Shown here: positions 34,711 to 42,560 of the stretch, piece after piece
Layout: every line of letters starts with the position of its first letter
Position numbering within the stretch: position 1 is the stretch's first letter
Assembly (NCBI GenBank): GCA_964516765.1
Contig: CAZEWZ010000009.1
Span: 1-62,881 of the forward strand
Length of the DNA stretch: 62,881 nucleotides
Direction of reading: 5' to 3'
DNA from: CAZEWZ01 sp964516765
Lineage (GTDB): Bacteria; Bacteroidota; Bacteroidia; Flavobacteriales; UBA7430
Notes under the pieces: generated by a model
What the model was told of the DNA's origin: nothing
Database searches by the model: none
The model's input: the letters and a program-made list of their open reading frames with translations, nothing else
Program-made: the position numbers and the translations under genes

Positions 34711-35184
34711 ATGATGAAAAGAGGTCCTATTGTTGCTATTGTCTTGGGTTTAACCCTAACTGTCTATATTTATACAAGCTCCGTTAGAACCAAAATTTCC
34801 TCACAGTCAATTCAAGTAATGACTGTTACAGAAAAAATTCAAGATGCTTTTTCTAATATTGAAAACAGCGATAGTCCTGAGGCTCAAATGAAGGGTATAC
34901 TGCAGATGAGAAGTCTCTCGCAAGAATATCCTGAAAATGTAGATTTACAATGGAATATGGGAATCTTCTCAATGCAATCTGGACAATTTGAAAAGGCAGT
35001 AGAACGCTTTAAAAATGTTCTTAATATTGGTTCAAAAAGACAAGAAGCTTATATGCAGCTTGCGATATGTTACAAAAATTTACAAGACACAATTAATGCT
35101 CGGCTTGTTTTGCAATCCTTGATAGTTGAATCAGAAGATGATTTGAAGACCACGGCCGAATCAATGCTCGAGAAGCTTAAATAA
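34711..35184 (+). CDS. membrane-anchored tetratricopeptide-repeat protein
   Basis: 157 residues. One N-terminal span (about 5-21) acts as a membrane anchor, then about two TPR units (MGIFSMQSGQFEKAVERFKNVL; AYMQLAICYKNLQDTINARLV). Small tethered TPR proteins of this kind sit beside HU genes in many Flavobacteriales; their partner is unknown. An ATG pair (34711, 34714) gives two equivalent starts. Confidence 0.85.
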   Translation: MMKRGPIVAIVLGLTLTVYIYTSSVRTKISSQSIQVMTVTEKIQDAFSNIENSDSPEAQMKGILQMRSLSQEYPENVDLQWNMGIFSMQSGQFEKAVERFKNVLNIGSKRQEAYMQLAICYKNLQDTINARLVLQSLIVESEDDLKTTAESMLEKLK

Positions 35185-35209
35185 TATTAACAAGTTAAAT
35201 TTTGACACT

Positions 35210-35302
35210 ATGCCAAGTGGAAAGAAAAGAAAAAGACATAAAATGTCAACACATAAGCGAAAAAAGCGCTTAAGGAAAAATCGTCACAAGAAGAAGAAAT
35301 AA
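35210..35302 (+). CDS. 30-residue basic protein, AURKAIP1/COX24 (mS38/bS22-like) domain
   Basis: A 30-codon frame reads MPSGKKRKRHKMSTHKRKKR and ends RHKKKK; two thirds of it is Lys, Arg or His. This is the sequence type of the DUF1713/AURKAIP1/COX24 family, whose mitochondrial member mS38 and actinobacterial relative bS22 are small-subunit ribosomal proteins. Recognition is from memory of the motif KKRKRHKM-THKRKKRLRKNRHK. It lies 25 bases after the TPR gene and before rng. Too short for many gene finders. Confidence 0.8.
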   Translation: MPSGKKRKRHKMSTHKRKKRLRKNRHKKKK

Positions 35303-35319
35303 TTTCTACTTCACGCATC

Positions 35320-35327
35320 TATTTTTG
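35320..35327 (+). promoter_or_regulatory. -7 element upstream of rng
   Basis: TATTTTTG, perfect TAnnTTTG; a leader of about 50 bases to the GTG start. The -33 box is not visible. Confidence 0.4.
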
Positions 35328-35382
35328 TAAACAAAATAAATGTGTTTTTTAAATCAACCGAAGCTAAAAACAATTTTTATTA

Positions 35383-36930
35383 GTGAATGAGTTAATTGTA
35401 AAGTCTTCTGACAAAGGAGTAGTGATAGCACTGCTCAAAGATGGGAAGCTAGTTGAACTCCACAATGAAAAGAGCGATAATAGTTTTGCAGTAGGTGATA
35501 TCTACCTAGGTAAAGTAAGAAAAGTTGTTCAAGGACTCAATGCTGCATTTGTGGATGTGGGTTATGATAAAGACGGCTTCTTGCATTATCAAGATTTAGG
35601 CCCTCAAGTGCGTTCTTTTAACAAGTTTGTTAGAAAAACTACTACAGGACGTCAAAACAAGTGGTCTCTAGCAGATTTTTCTCTAGAAAAAGATATCCCT
35701 AAGGGAGGAATTGTCGATAGTGTATTAACCAGCAAGCAAAATCTTCTGGTTCAAGTTACTAAAGAGCCAATTTCAACTAAAGGTCCGAGAATTAGTTCGG
35801 AACTGTCAATAGCGGGAAGGTATCTTGTATTGGTTCCTTTTTCAGATCGAGTTTCTGTATCTCAAAAGATTAAAGATTCAGCTGAAAAAGATAGATTAAA
35901 ACGTTTAATTCAAAGTATAAAACCTAAAGGCTTTGGTGTTATAGTTCGCACTGTTGCTCAGGATAAGAAAGTAGCTGAATTAGATGGTGATTTAACCAAT
36001 ATGATTGCGAAATGGAAAACAGTATATAAAAAACTCCAAAAAGCAAAACCTCCTCAGAAAATACTAGGAGAAGTAGGTAGAGTTTCTGCTATTCTTAGAG
36101 ATATTCTTAATGACAGTTTTAACAGAATCATTGTTGATAGCAATGAATTGTTTAACGAAATATCTCACTATCTGCAAATGATTGCTCCCGACAAGGAGGA
36201 TATTCTAAAGTTGTATAAAGGAGAAACACCCATATTTGAACAATTCAATATTGAACGCCAAATTAAATCATCTTTTGGACGTTCTGTATCGATGAAAAAG
36301 GGTGCTTATCTTATAATTGAACATACCGAAGCATTGCATGTAATTGATGTAAACTCCGGAAATAGAACGAACAATGTTGAAAGTCAAGAGGCTAATGCTC
36401 TAGAAGTTAATTTAGCGTCTGCTGAAGAAGTTGCTAGACAACTAAGGCTTCGTGACATGGGTGGGATTATTGTAGTCGATTTTATTGATATGCAAGATTC
36501 TGCAAATCGAAAGAACTTGTTTGAATCCCTTAAAGGATTTATGAACGAAGATCGAGCAAAACATAAAATATTACCCCCAAGTAGATTTGGCTTAATCGAA
36601 ATAACAAGACAAAGAGTTCGTCCTGAGATGAATATAAAAACGATTGAAAGTTGTCCTTCTTGTAATGGAAAAGGAGATGTGGAAGCTACAGTTTTGATTG
36701 TCGACGAAATAGAAGATAAATTGAATCACGCAATTAGAGAAGATAAAGAACCAAAAGTGACTGTTTGTGCACATCCTTTTATTGCTGCATATCTCACAAA
36801 AGGATTTCCTTCCATGCAGTTGAAATGGTTTATCAAATACAAAAAGTGGGTTAAAATTCGCCCCATCTATGCCTATCATCTATTACAATATGCTATGTTT
36901 GATAAGAAAGATGACGAATTATCACTTTAA
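35383..36930 (+). CDS. rng: ribonuclease G/E family endoribonuclease
   Basis: 515 residues. N-terminal S1 domain (about 38-125; VGDIYLGKVRKVVQGLNAAFVDVGYDKDGFLH), RNase H-like and DNase I-like catalytic parts with HVIDVNSGN and IIVVDFIDMQ (metal-binding aspartates), and the zinc-link CPSCNGKG. RNase G processes rRNA 5' ends and degrades mRNA. The start is GTG at 35383 (GTG AAT GAG); no ATG is in frame nearby. No long RNase E scaffold tail. A strong terminator follows. Confidence 0.96.
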   Translation: MNELIVKSSDKGVVIALLKDGKLVELHNEKSDNSFAVGDIYLGKVRKVVQGLNAAFVDVGYDKDGFLHYQDLGPQVRSFNKFVRKTTTGRQNKWSLADFSLEKDIPKGGIVDSVLTSKQNLLVQVTKEPISTKGPRISSELSIAGRYLVLVPFSDRVSVSQKIKDSAEKDRLKRLIQSIKPKGFGVIVRTVAQDKKVAELDGDLTNMIAKWKTVYKKLQKAKPPQKILGEVGRVSAILRDILNDSFNRIIVDSNELFNEISHYLQMIAPDKEDILKLYKGETPIFEQFNIERQIKSSFGRSVSMKKGAYLIIEHTEALHVIDVNSGNRTNNVESQEANALEVNLASAEEVARQLRLRDMGGIIVVDFIDMQDSANRKNLFESLKGFMNEDRAKHKILPPSRFGLIEITRQRVRPEMNIKTIESCPSCNGKGDVEATVLIVDEIEDKLNHAIREDKEPKVTVCAHPFIAAYLTKGFPSMQLKWFIKYKKWVKIRPIYAYHLLQYAMFDKKDDELSL

Positions 36931-36935
36931 CATTA

Positions 36936-36973
36936 AAAAAAAGCTGTTCAGACATTTCTGGACAGCTTTTTTT
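36936..36973 (+). terminator. intrinsic terminator of rng
   Basis: A 12-bp stem AAGCTGTTCAGA/TCTGGACAGCTT (one T-G pair) with loop CATT, followed by TTTTT and preceded by a run of A. Confidence 0.85.
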
Positions 36974-36981
36974 AGCTAATC

Positions 36982-37443
36982 ATGAAAGTTTACGACCTAA
37001 AACTTGCCCGTAAAAAGATTCAGGCCTTCTGCTCTTATCAAGATAGATGCCATCAAGAAGTAATTAAAAAATTAAAATCTTGGGGTTTATTAGATGAATC
37101 AATAGACATGCTTTTAGGTGAATTGATAGAACATCATTTCTTAAATGAAGAAAGATTTTCTAGAAATTTTTCCCGGGGTAAATTTCGCATTAAAAAGTGG
37201 GGGAGAATGAAGATTTCTCTTGAATTAAAGCGAAGAGGAGTTCATCAGACATGTATCAATATGGGCCTGACTGAAATTGATGAAGAAGATTATTTTCATA
37301 CCCTATTGGCATTACTAAAAAAGAAAGATGCTATGGAACTGGAGTTAAATTCGATAAAAAGAAAGGCTAAATTAATAAGATATTTGTCTTCCAGAGGCTT
37401 TGAATTTTCCTTGATTAAGATTGCATTTGAAACTCTAAAATAA
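36982..37443 (+). CDS. recX: regulatory protein RecX
   Basis: 153 residues with three RecX three-helix repeats: FCSYQDRCHQEVIKKLKSWGL, IEHHFLNEERFSRNFSRGKFRIKKWG and KRKAKLIRYLSSRGFEFSLI. RecX caps or modulates RecA filaments. recA is not adjacent. It starts only nine bases after the rng terminator. Confidence 0.92.
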   Translation: MKVYDLKLARKKIQAFCSYQDRCHQEVIKKLKSWGLLDESIDMLLGELIEHHFLNEERFSRNFSRGKFRIKKWGRMKISLELKRRGVHQTCINMGLTEIDEEDYFHTLLALLKKKDAMELELNSIKRKAKLIRYLSSRGFEFSLIKIAFETLK

Positions 37444-37512
37444 TTTTGTTAAGCCGGTATTCCCAGTTTTTATTAATGTTTCGATTATTTTAGGCATTTC
37501 TCCCATTTGAAT

Positions 37513-37520
37513 TATATTTG
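37513..37520 (+). promoter_or_regulatory. -7 element directly before prfB
   Basis: TATATTTG, perfect TAnnTTTG, four bases before the ATG at 37525. At the -33 position only TTTAG is found. Confidence 0.45.
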
Positions 37521-37524
37521 TTTT

Positions 37525-38616
37525 ATGATTAACCTAGATCTTATAAAAACATACCAAAAGAGATTGATTGCATTGTATGGATATTTGGGAATTGAGAAAA
37601 AGAAAATGCTGATTGCGGACGAGCAAGACTTGACGCATGATCCTGATTTTTGGAATGATCCTAAGCAAGCAGAATCCCTTTTAAAAAATATTCGCTCCAA
37701 AAAAGTATGGGTAGATGAATATGAGTTGGTAGCATCTTCTATTGCTGATTTAGAAGTAATTTTTCAATTTCATAAAGAAGGCGAGGCTTCCGATGATGAT
37801 GTGGAATTACTTCACACAGAAGCATTAAAGAATATTGAAGATCTGGAATTTAAAAATATGTTATCTAAAGATGAAGATAACATGAATGCCATTTTGTCGA
37901 TCAACTCAGGAGCTGGAGGAACCGAAAGTCAAGATTGGGCCTATATGCTTATGCGGATGTATATCATGTGGGGCGAGAAAAACGGATTTAAAGTAAGAGA
38001 ATTAGATATGAATGTAGCTGAAACAGCTGGTATTAAGTCATGTACACTAGAATTTAATGGGGATTTTGCTTATGGAAATTTAAAAGGTGAAAATGGAGTT
38101 CACAGATTGGTTCGACTTTCTCCTTTCGATTCCGCAAATAAAAGACATACATCTTTTGCTTCTGTTTTCACCTATCCCTTGGTAGATGAGACAATTGAAA
38201 TTGAAATCGCCAGTTCGGATATTACATGGGAAACTATGCGGGCAGGAGGAGCTGGTGGGCAAGGAGTCAATAAATTAGAGACCGCCGTCAGACTCAGACA
38301 TCATGAGACTGGAATCATGATTGAGAATTCTGAGACACGTTCACAGCTCGAAAATAAAGCCAAAGCCATGCAATTACTTCGCTCTCAGTTGTATCAGCTT
38401 GAGCTTCGAAAACGTCAAGTAGAGAAAGATAAACTAGAAGGAAGCAAAAAAGCGATAGACTTTGGCTCTCAGATTAGAAACTATGTTATGCATCCATACA
38501 AGATGGTAAAAGATGTTCGCACAGGATATGAAAGTTCTAATGTACAAGCAGTAATGGACGGAGACTTAAATGCTTTTATAAAAGCTTACCTCATGCAAGA
38601 GGGACAAAAAGAGTAG
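37525..38616 (+). CDS. prfB: peptide chain release factor 2
   Basis: 363 residues from the ATG at 37525 (a TTG six codons upstream falls on the promoter). Class I release factor with the codon-recognition region around SPFDSANKRHTSFASV (the SPF type of RF2) and the catalytic GGQ (MRAGGAGGQGVNKLE). RF2 ends translation at UAA and UGA. The usual +1 frameshift site near codon 25 is absent: the frame is continuous through YGYLGIEKK. The stop context downstream leads to arsC. Confidence 0.96.
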   Translation: MINLDLIKTYQKRLIALYGYLGIEKKKMLIADEQDLTHDPDFWNDPKQAESLLKNIRSKKVWVDEYELVASSIADLEVIFQFHKEGEASDDDVELLHTEALKNIEDLEFKNMLSKDEDNMNAILSINSGAGGTESQDWAYMLMRMYIMWGEKNGFKVRELDMNVAETAGIKSCTLEFNGDFAYGNLKGENGVHRLVRLSPFDSANKRHTSFASVFTYPLVDETIEIEIASSDITWETMRAGGAGGQGVNKLETAVRLRHHETGIMIENSETRSQLENKAKAMQLLRSQLYQLELRKRQVEKDKLEGSKKAIDFGSQIRNYVMHPYKMVKDVRTGYESSNVQAVMDGDLNAFIKAYLMQEGQKE

Positions 38617-38623
38617 TTTATAC

Positions 38624-38653
38624 TTGAAAAAACGCGCTAGGAAAATACATTTA
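38624..38653 (+). promoter_or_regulatory. possible promoter before arsC
   Basis: TTG (38624-38626), exactly 19 bases, then TACATTTA (38646-38653; seven of eight). The ATG follows after two bases, which is closer than usual, so the true start of transcription is uncertain. Confidence 0.35.
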
Positions 38654-38655
38654 GT

Positions 38656-38994
38656 ATGAAATTATACCACAATCCAAGATGTAGCAAAAGTCGGCAAGCA
38701 CTTTCTTTTTTGAAAGAAAATGAAATCAATTTCGACATTGTTTTATATATGAAAGATTCACTTAGTTCTAGAGAAATCCAGGGATTACTAAGAAAATTAA
38801 AGATGGCTCCTATCGATTTGATTCGTAAAAATGAGCCAGTATGGAAGGATAAATTTTTGGGAAAAGAGATGAACGAGGAAGATCTTGTCAATGCGATGAT
38901 ATTGCATCCAAAACTGATGGGAAGACCTCTTGTCGAATCACAAAATGCAGCTTTACTAGCTGTTATCACGGAGAATATTAAAGACCTTATGTAA
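38656..38994 (+). CDS. arsC: arsenate reductase (glutaredoxin), ArsC family
   Basis: 112 residues with the thioredoxin-like ArsC fold. NPRCSKSRQAL places the catalytic Cys at residue 9, and HPKLMGRPLVES carries the conserved Arg-Pro. The pattern matches the glutaredoxin-linked ArsC family rather than Spx, which has a CxxC. It may reduce arsenate, but in genomes without other ars genes, as here, the substrate is uncertain. One base separates it from the GSCFA gene. Confidence 0.9.
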   Translation: MKLYHNPRCSKSRQALSFLKENEINFDIVLYMKDSLSSREIQGLLRKLKMAPIDLIRKNEPVWKDKFLGKEMNEEDLVNAMILHPKLMGRPLVESQNAALLAVITENIKDLM

Positions 38995-38995
38995 A

Positions 38996-39970
38996 ATGGA
39001 TTGGTACACAGAAATTTCCATAGAAGATTCTTCTTTTACATTGGGCTATGAGGATCATTTTTTCTTTATAGGCTCTTGTTTTGCCGACCACATAGCCAAC
39101 AAATTACTTCATTATAAATATACTTGTGTAAAGAATCCTTTTGGAACTCACTTTCATCCCATTCCTCTATTAAATAATCTTAGGGAAGCACTCCAGAATA
39201 AGCCTATTGATTTCTCTTTATTTGTTGAACGAGATGCTGCTTTTTTTCATCATTCGTATCATTCTTCTCATTGGGGCTTGTCTAGGTTAGATTTGGTAAA
39301 GCAATTAAATAAAATCCGATCGACAGTTCAAGACCAAATGAAACAGACTCAATTGCTAGTGATTACTTTTGGAACTGCATTCTTATATAAAACCTTGGAC
39401 AGTCATAAAGAAATAGCCAATTGTCATAAAATACCAAGTTCAAATTTTAGTAAAGAATTGTCGACTCCGGCAGAAATCAAATTTGCTTTTAATGAGTTCT
39501 ATGATGAATTAAAGAATCAAAACCCACAAATTAAAATTCTATTAAGCGTTAGTCCAGTAAGACATATTAAGGAGGGTTTACACCAAAATAACCTATCCAA
39601 AGCTTCTCTTCTTTTGGCCTGCGAAATGATACAAAATTCTTTTTCTGATGTATATTATTTTCCTGCTTATGAGATCATGATAGATGAATTAAGAGATTAC
39701 AGATTTTTTAAGAAAGATAGAGTACACCCCTCAGAAGAATCTATTGATTATGTGTGGCGCAAGTTTTCAAATACATTTATTAATCGAGAATCTCAGCAAT
39801 TAAACAAGAATCTAGATGCCTTGTATAAGTCTCTTGATCATCGACCATATAGAGAATCATCGATTGTTCATCAATCTTTTTTGCGAAAAATTCTATTTGA
39901 TGCCGAGCAACTTCTCGAAAAAGTAAATCTTATAGATGAAATCACAGAACTAAAAAGACGGATACTATAG
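38996..39970 (+). CDS. GSCFA domain-containing protein
   Basis: 324 residues. FFFIGSCFADHIANKLLHYKY carries the GSCFA motif that names the family, followed by NPFGTHFHPIPLLNNL, TFGTAFLY and a late DRVHPSEESIDYVW. The arrangement (GSxFA near the start, H-P near the end) is that of SGNH/GDSL-type hydrolases. The substrate is unknown. Co-transcribed with arsC. Confidence 0.92.
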   Translation: MDWYTEISIEDSSFTLGYEDHFFFIGSCFADHIANKLLHYKYTCVKNPFGTHFHPIPLLNNLREALQNKPIDFSLFVERDAAFFHHSYHSSHWGLSRLDLVKQLNKIRSTVQDQMKQTQLLVITFGTAFLYKTLDSHKEIANCHKIPSSNFSKELSTPAEIKFAFNEFYDELKNQNPQIKILLSVSPVRHIKEGLHQNNLSKASLLLACEMIQNSFSDVYYFPAYEIMIDELRDYRFFKKDRVHPSEESIDYVWRKFSNTFINRESQQLNKNLDALYKSLDHRPYRESSIVHQSFLRKILFDAEQLLEKVNLIDEITELKRRIL

Positions 39971-40024
39971 TTTTGGATTCCTATCTTTACTTATTAATAA
40001 CTTTTTCAATCAACAAAATACATT

Positions 40025-41422
40025 ATGGAATTTCGAATAGAAAAAGACACCATGGGAGATGTGAAAGTTCCTTTATTAAAATATTGGGGCGCGCAAACTG
40101 AACGTTCTAGAAATAATTTCAAAATAGGGAATGAATCTAGCATGCCAATAGAAATTATATATGGCTTTGCATATCTGAAAAAGGCTGCAGCTCACACCAA
40201 TTGTGAGTTGGGGGTTTTGTCTCAACAAAAAAGAGACATGATTTCGGTGGTTTGTGATGAAATTCTATCAGGTATGCACGACCGAGAGTTTCCTCTTGTT
40301 ATTTGGCAAACAGGTTCAGGAACTCAGTCTAATATGAATACAAATGAAGTGATCGCCAACCGGGCACATGTTATAAATGGAGGATCTCTTTCAGATGCCA
40401 TCAAAATTATTCATCCCAACGACGATGTTAATAAATCACAATCTTCAAATGATACTTTCCCCACAAGCATGCACATTGCCGCTTACAAAATGATGATCGA
40501 TGTTACCATTCCAGGAGTAGAAAAATTACGAGATGTATTAGAACTAAAATCAAAGGCTTTTAATGAGGTGGTCAAAATAGGAAGGACTCACCTGATGGAT
40601 GCGACTCCCCTGACCTTAGGACAAGAGTTTTCTGGATATGTTTCTCAGTTGAATTACGGTCTAAAAGCCTTAAGAAATACCCTTGTTCATCTTTCCGAAA
40701 TTGCACTAGGAGGAACCGCTGTAGGAACTGGAATTAATACTCCTGAGGGATATGACGTTATGGTCGCACTTAAGATAGCCGAGTTTACTGGCCTTCCTTT
40801 TGTGACTGCAGAAAATAAATTTGAAGCCTTAGCGGCCCATGATGCATTAGTAGAATCTCACGGAGCACTAAAAATGCTTGCGATATCTTTAAATAAAATT
40901 GGGAATGATATCCGTCTTTTAGCTTCAGGACCGAGATCTGGTATAGGTGAAATAATTATTCCCTCTAATGAACCTGGCTCATCCATCATGCCAGGGAAAG
41001 TCAATCCGACCCAATGTGAAGCTTTGACTATGGTTTGCGCACAAGTCATGGGGAACGATGTTTCTATTTCTGTTGGAGGTGCTCAAGGGCACTACGAGTT
41101 AAATGTTTTTAAGCCAGTTATGATCGCTAACTTTTTAGATTCAGCAAGATTGATAGGGGATGCTTGTAAATCTTTTTCTGAAAATTGTGCCGTGGGTATA
41201 GAACCTAATTACGAAAATTTGAAAAAAAATCTAGATAATTCTTTGATGTTGGTGACTGCTTTAAACACAAAAATTGGATATGACAAAGCTGCAAAAATCG
41301 CAAAGACTGCTCATGAGAATGGAACTACTTTAAAAGAAGAATCAATAAATTTAGGTTTTTTGACGGCAGATGAATTCGATGCATGGGTTATACCCAAAAA
41401 CATGTGTGGCAACATGAAGTAA
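40025..41422 (+). CDS. fumC: fumarate hydratase class II
   Basis: 465 residues. WGAQTERSRNNFKI, TGSGTQSNMNTNEVIANRA, KSQSSNDTFPTSMHI and the fumarase signature GSSIMPGKVNPTQCE are all present. It interconverts fumarate and L-malate in the TCA cycle; class II is a homotetramer without iron-sulphur cluster. One base separates it from the cytochrome gene. Confidence 0.98.
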   Translation: MEFRIEKDTMGDVKVPLLKYWGAQTERSRNNFKIGNESSMPIEIIYGFAYLKKAAAHTNCELGVLSQQKRDMISVVCDEILSGMHDREFPLVIWQTGSGTQSNMNTNEVIANRAHVINGGSLSDAIKIIHPNDDVNKSQSSNDTFPTSMHIAAYKMMIDVTIPGVEKLRDVLELKSKAFNEVVKIGRTHLMDATPLTLGQEFSGYVSQLNYGLKALRNTLVHLSEIALGGTAVGTGINTPEGYDVMVALKIAEFTGLPFVTAENKFEALAAHDALVESHGALKMLAISLNKIGNDIRLLASGPRSGIGEIIIPSNEPGSSIMPGKVNPTQCEALTMVCAQVMGNDVSISVGGAQGHYELNVFKPVMIANFLDSARLIGDACKSFSENCAVGIEPNYENLKKNLDNSLMLVTALNTKIGYDKAAKIAKTAHENGTTLKEESINLGFLTADEFDAWVIPKNMCGNMK

Positions 41423-41845
41423 ATGAAGAACCTTTTACTGATATTCAGTGTTCTTTTATTTTCCTGTCAACAGGAAATAGAAGACCCTTCTTTGAGGCAA
41501 GTCCGAAAGAGTGAGAGTAATCAAAATCTCGACGGAATACAATTGTATCAAAAACATTGTGTGGCCTGTCATCAATCTGATGCTTTGGGAATCAAGGGTG
41601 TTTTCCCCCCCATTAAGAACTCAGATTATTTTTTAGAAGATCCAACAAGAGCTATACAGAATATTCTTTATGGACAGGCTGAAACTATAGTTGTGAACGG
41701 AGAGAAATACCAAGGTTTAATGCCCTCAATTAAAATAAAGGATGAGAACTTAGTGAGATTAATCAATCATCTTTTAGAAGATGTTAACGGGGTAGAGGAT
41801 AGGGTCAGTTTAAAAGATATAGAGTGGGTAAGACAAAATCATTAA
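41423..41845 (+). CDS. lipoprotein monoheme cytochrome c
   Basis: 140 residues. Lipoprotein signal ending LFSC (Cys15); one heme site CVACH (46-50) and a likely Met ligand in GLMPSI. The fold is that of a short class I cytochrome c. It would be anchored in the periplasm and pass electrons between a donor and an oxidase. Directly after fumC, and its end overlaps the rhodanese gene by 22 bases. Confidence 0.88.
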   Translation: MKNLLLIFSVLLFSCQQEIEDPSLRQVRKSESNQNLDGIQLYQKHCVACHQSDALGIKGVFPPIKNSDYFLEDPTRAIQNILYGQAETIVVNGEKYQGLMPSIKIKDENLVRLINHLLEDVNGVEDRVSLKDIEWVRQNH

Positions 41846-42225
41846 CTCAATTATTTCTATCGGCGATTTTATCGCTTTATATTTCTTGTAGTTTGCCAGA
41901 CGAATTCCAAGTAGATCAAAATGTTTTTTTGTCTCATGCTGCCTCAAAAACGTCGATCATAGTTGATGTGAGGACTTCTGAGGAGTATATGAATGGACAT
42001 TTTGAGGGATGTGCTACACTAGATTTTTATGATGTAGATTTTTATACTAAGTTTAAATTTATTGGTTCGGATGTATGTTTGGTATTATATTGCAATGATG
42101 GGTTGAGGAGTTCAAAGGCCTTGAAAGTATTAAAAGATGAGTATGGTTTTTCTAAAATATTTATTCTTCGAGGGGGAATTAATTGTTGGCCAGATATTTC
42201 TGTTTACCTTGTTAATGATCAATAA
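41824..42225 (+). CDS. rhodanese-domain lipoprotein
   Basis: 133 residues from GTG at 41824. The N-terminus gives a lipoprotein signal ending LYISC (Cys22), then a single rhodanese fold: IIVDVRTSEEYMNGHFEGC and the active loop CNDGLRSS with the catalytic Cys at 90. Rhodaneses move sulphane sulphur from thiosulphate or persulphide. Being exported and coupled to a cytochrome c gene suggests periplasmic sulphur chemistry linked to electron transfer (inference). Confidence 0.85.
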   Translation: MGKTKSLTQLFLSAILSLYISCSLPDEFQVDQNVFLSHAASKTSIIVDVRTSEEYMNGHFEGCATLDFYDVDFYTKFKFIGSDVCLVLYCNDGLRSSKALKVLKDEYGFSKIFILRGGINCWPDISVYLVNDQ

Positions 42226-42560
42226 GAATTTTGCTAAATTTTGGAATTCTCTAGGTAAATTCTCCGGCAGACTTTAGTAACTTATTTCAGGTCCTAAACC
42301 AGTATTTTTTTCTGAATCATACCCTTTAGATAAATCTTTAAATACCATAATGGTGTTCATCGTAATAAAAATCGGGGGGACAAGCGAGGTATTAAATTAA
42401 GCCTAGATAAAAACCCGGTGATAGTTATAAGAATTAAGATAAATAAGGTTCCACAGTTATGATATTCAAAATTGGTAAGTCTTTTTTGGAGACAATCCGG
42501 AATTGATACTAAAAACGCAAATCATGAAAGCTTTTTGGATATTAAGTTGAATGTTTTTTC
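42226..42560. other. gene-free stretch after the rhodanese gene
   Basis: No supported gene. On the minus strand a 28-codon frame (42360-42274; MNTIMVFKDLSKGYDSEKNT... ending PEISY) has protein-like composition and is open for another dozen codons upstream; it could be the remnant of a gene's end. No terminator-like hairpin for either flanking gene was seen. Confidence 0.35.

Noticed and set aside
37560..37610. Programmed frameshift in prfB
   Set aside because: The reading frame is continuous here and no UGA occurs at the usual site.
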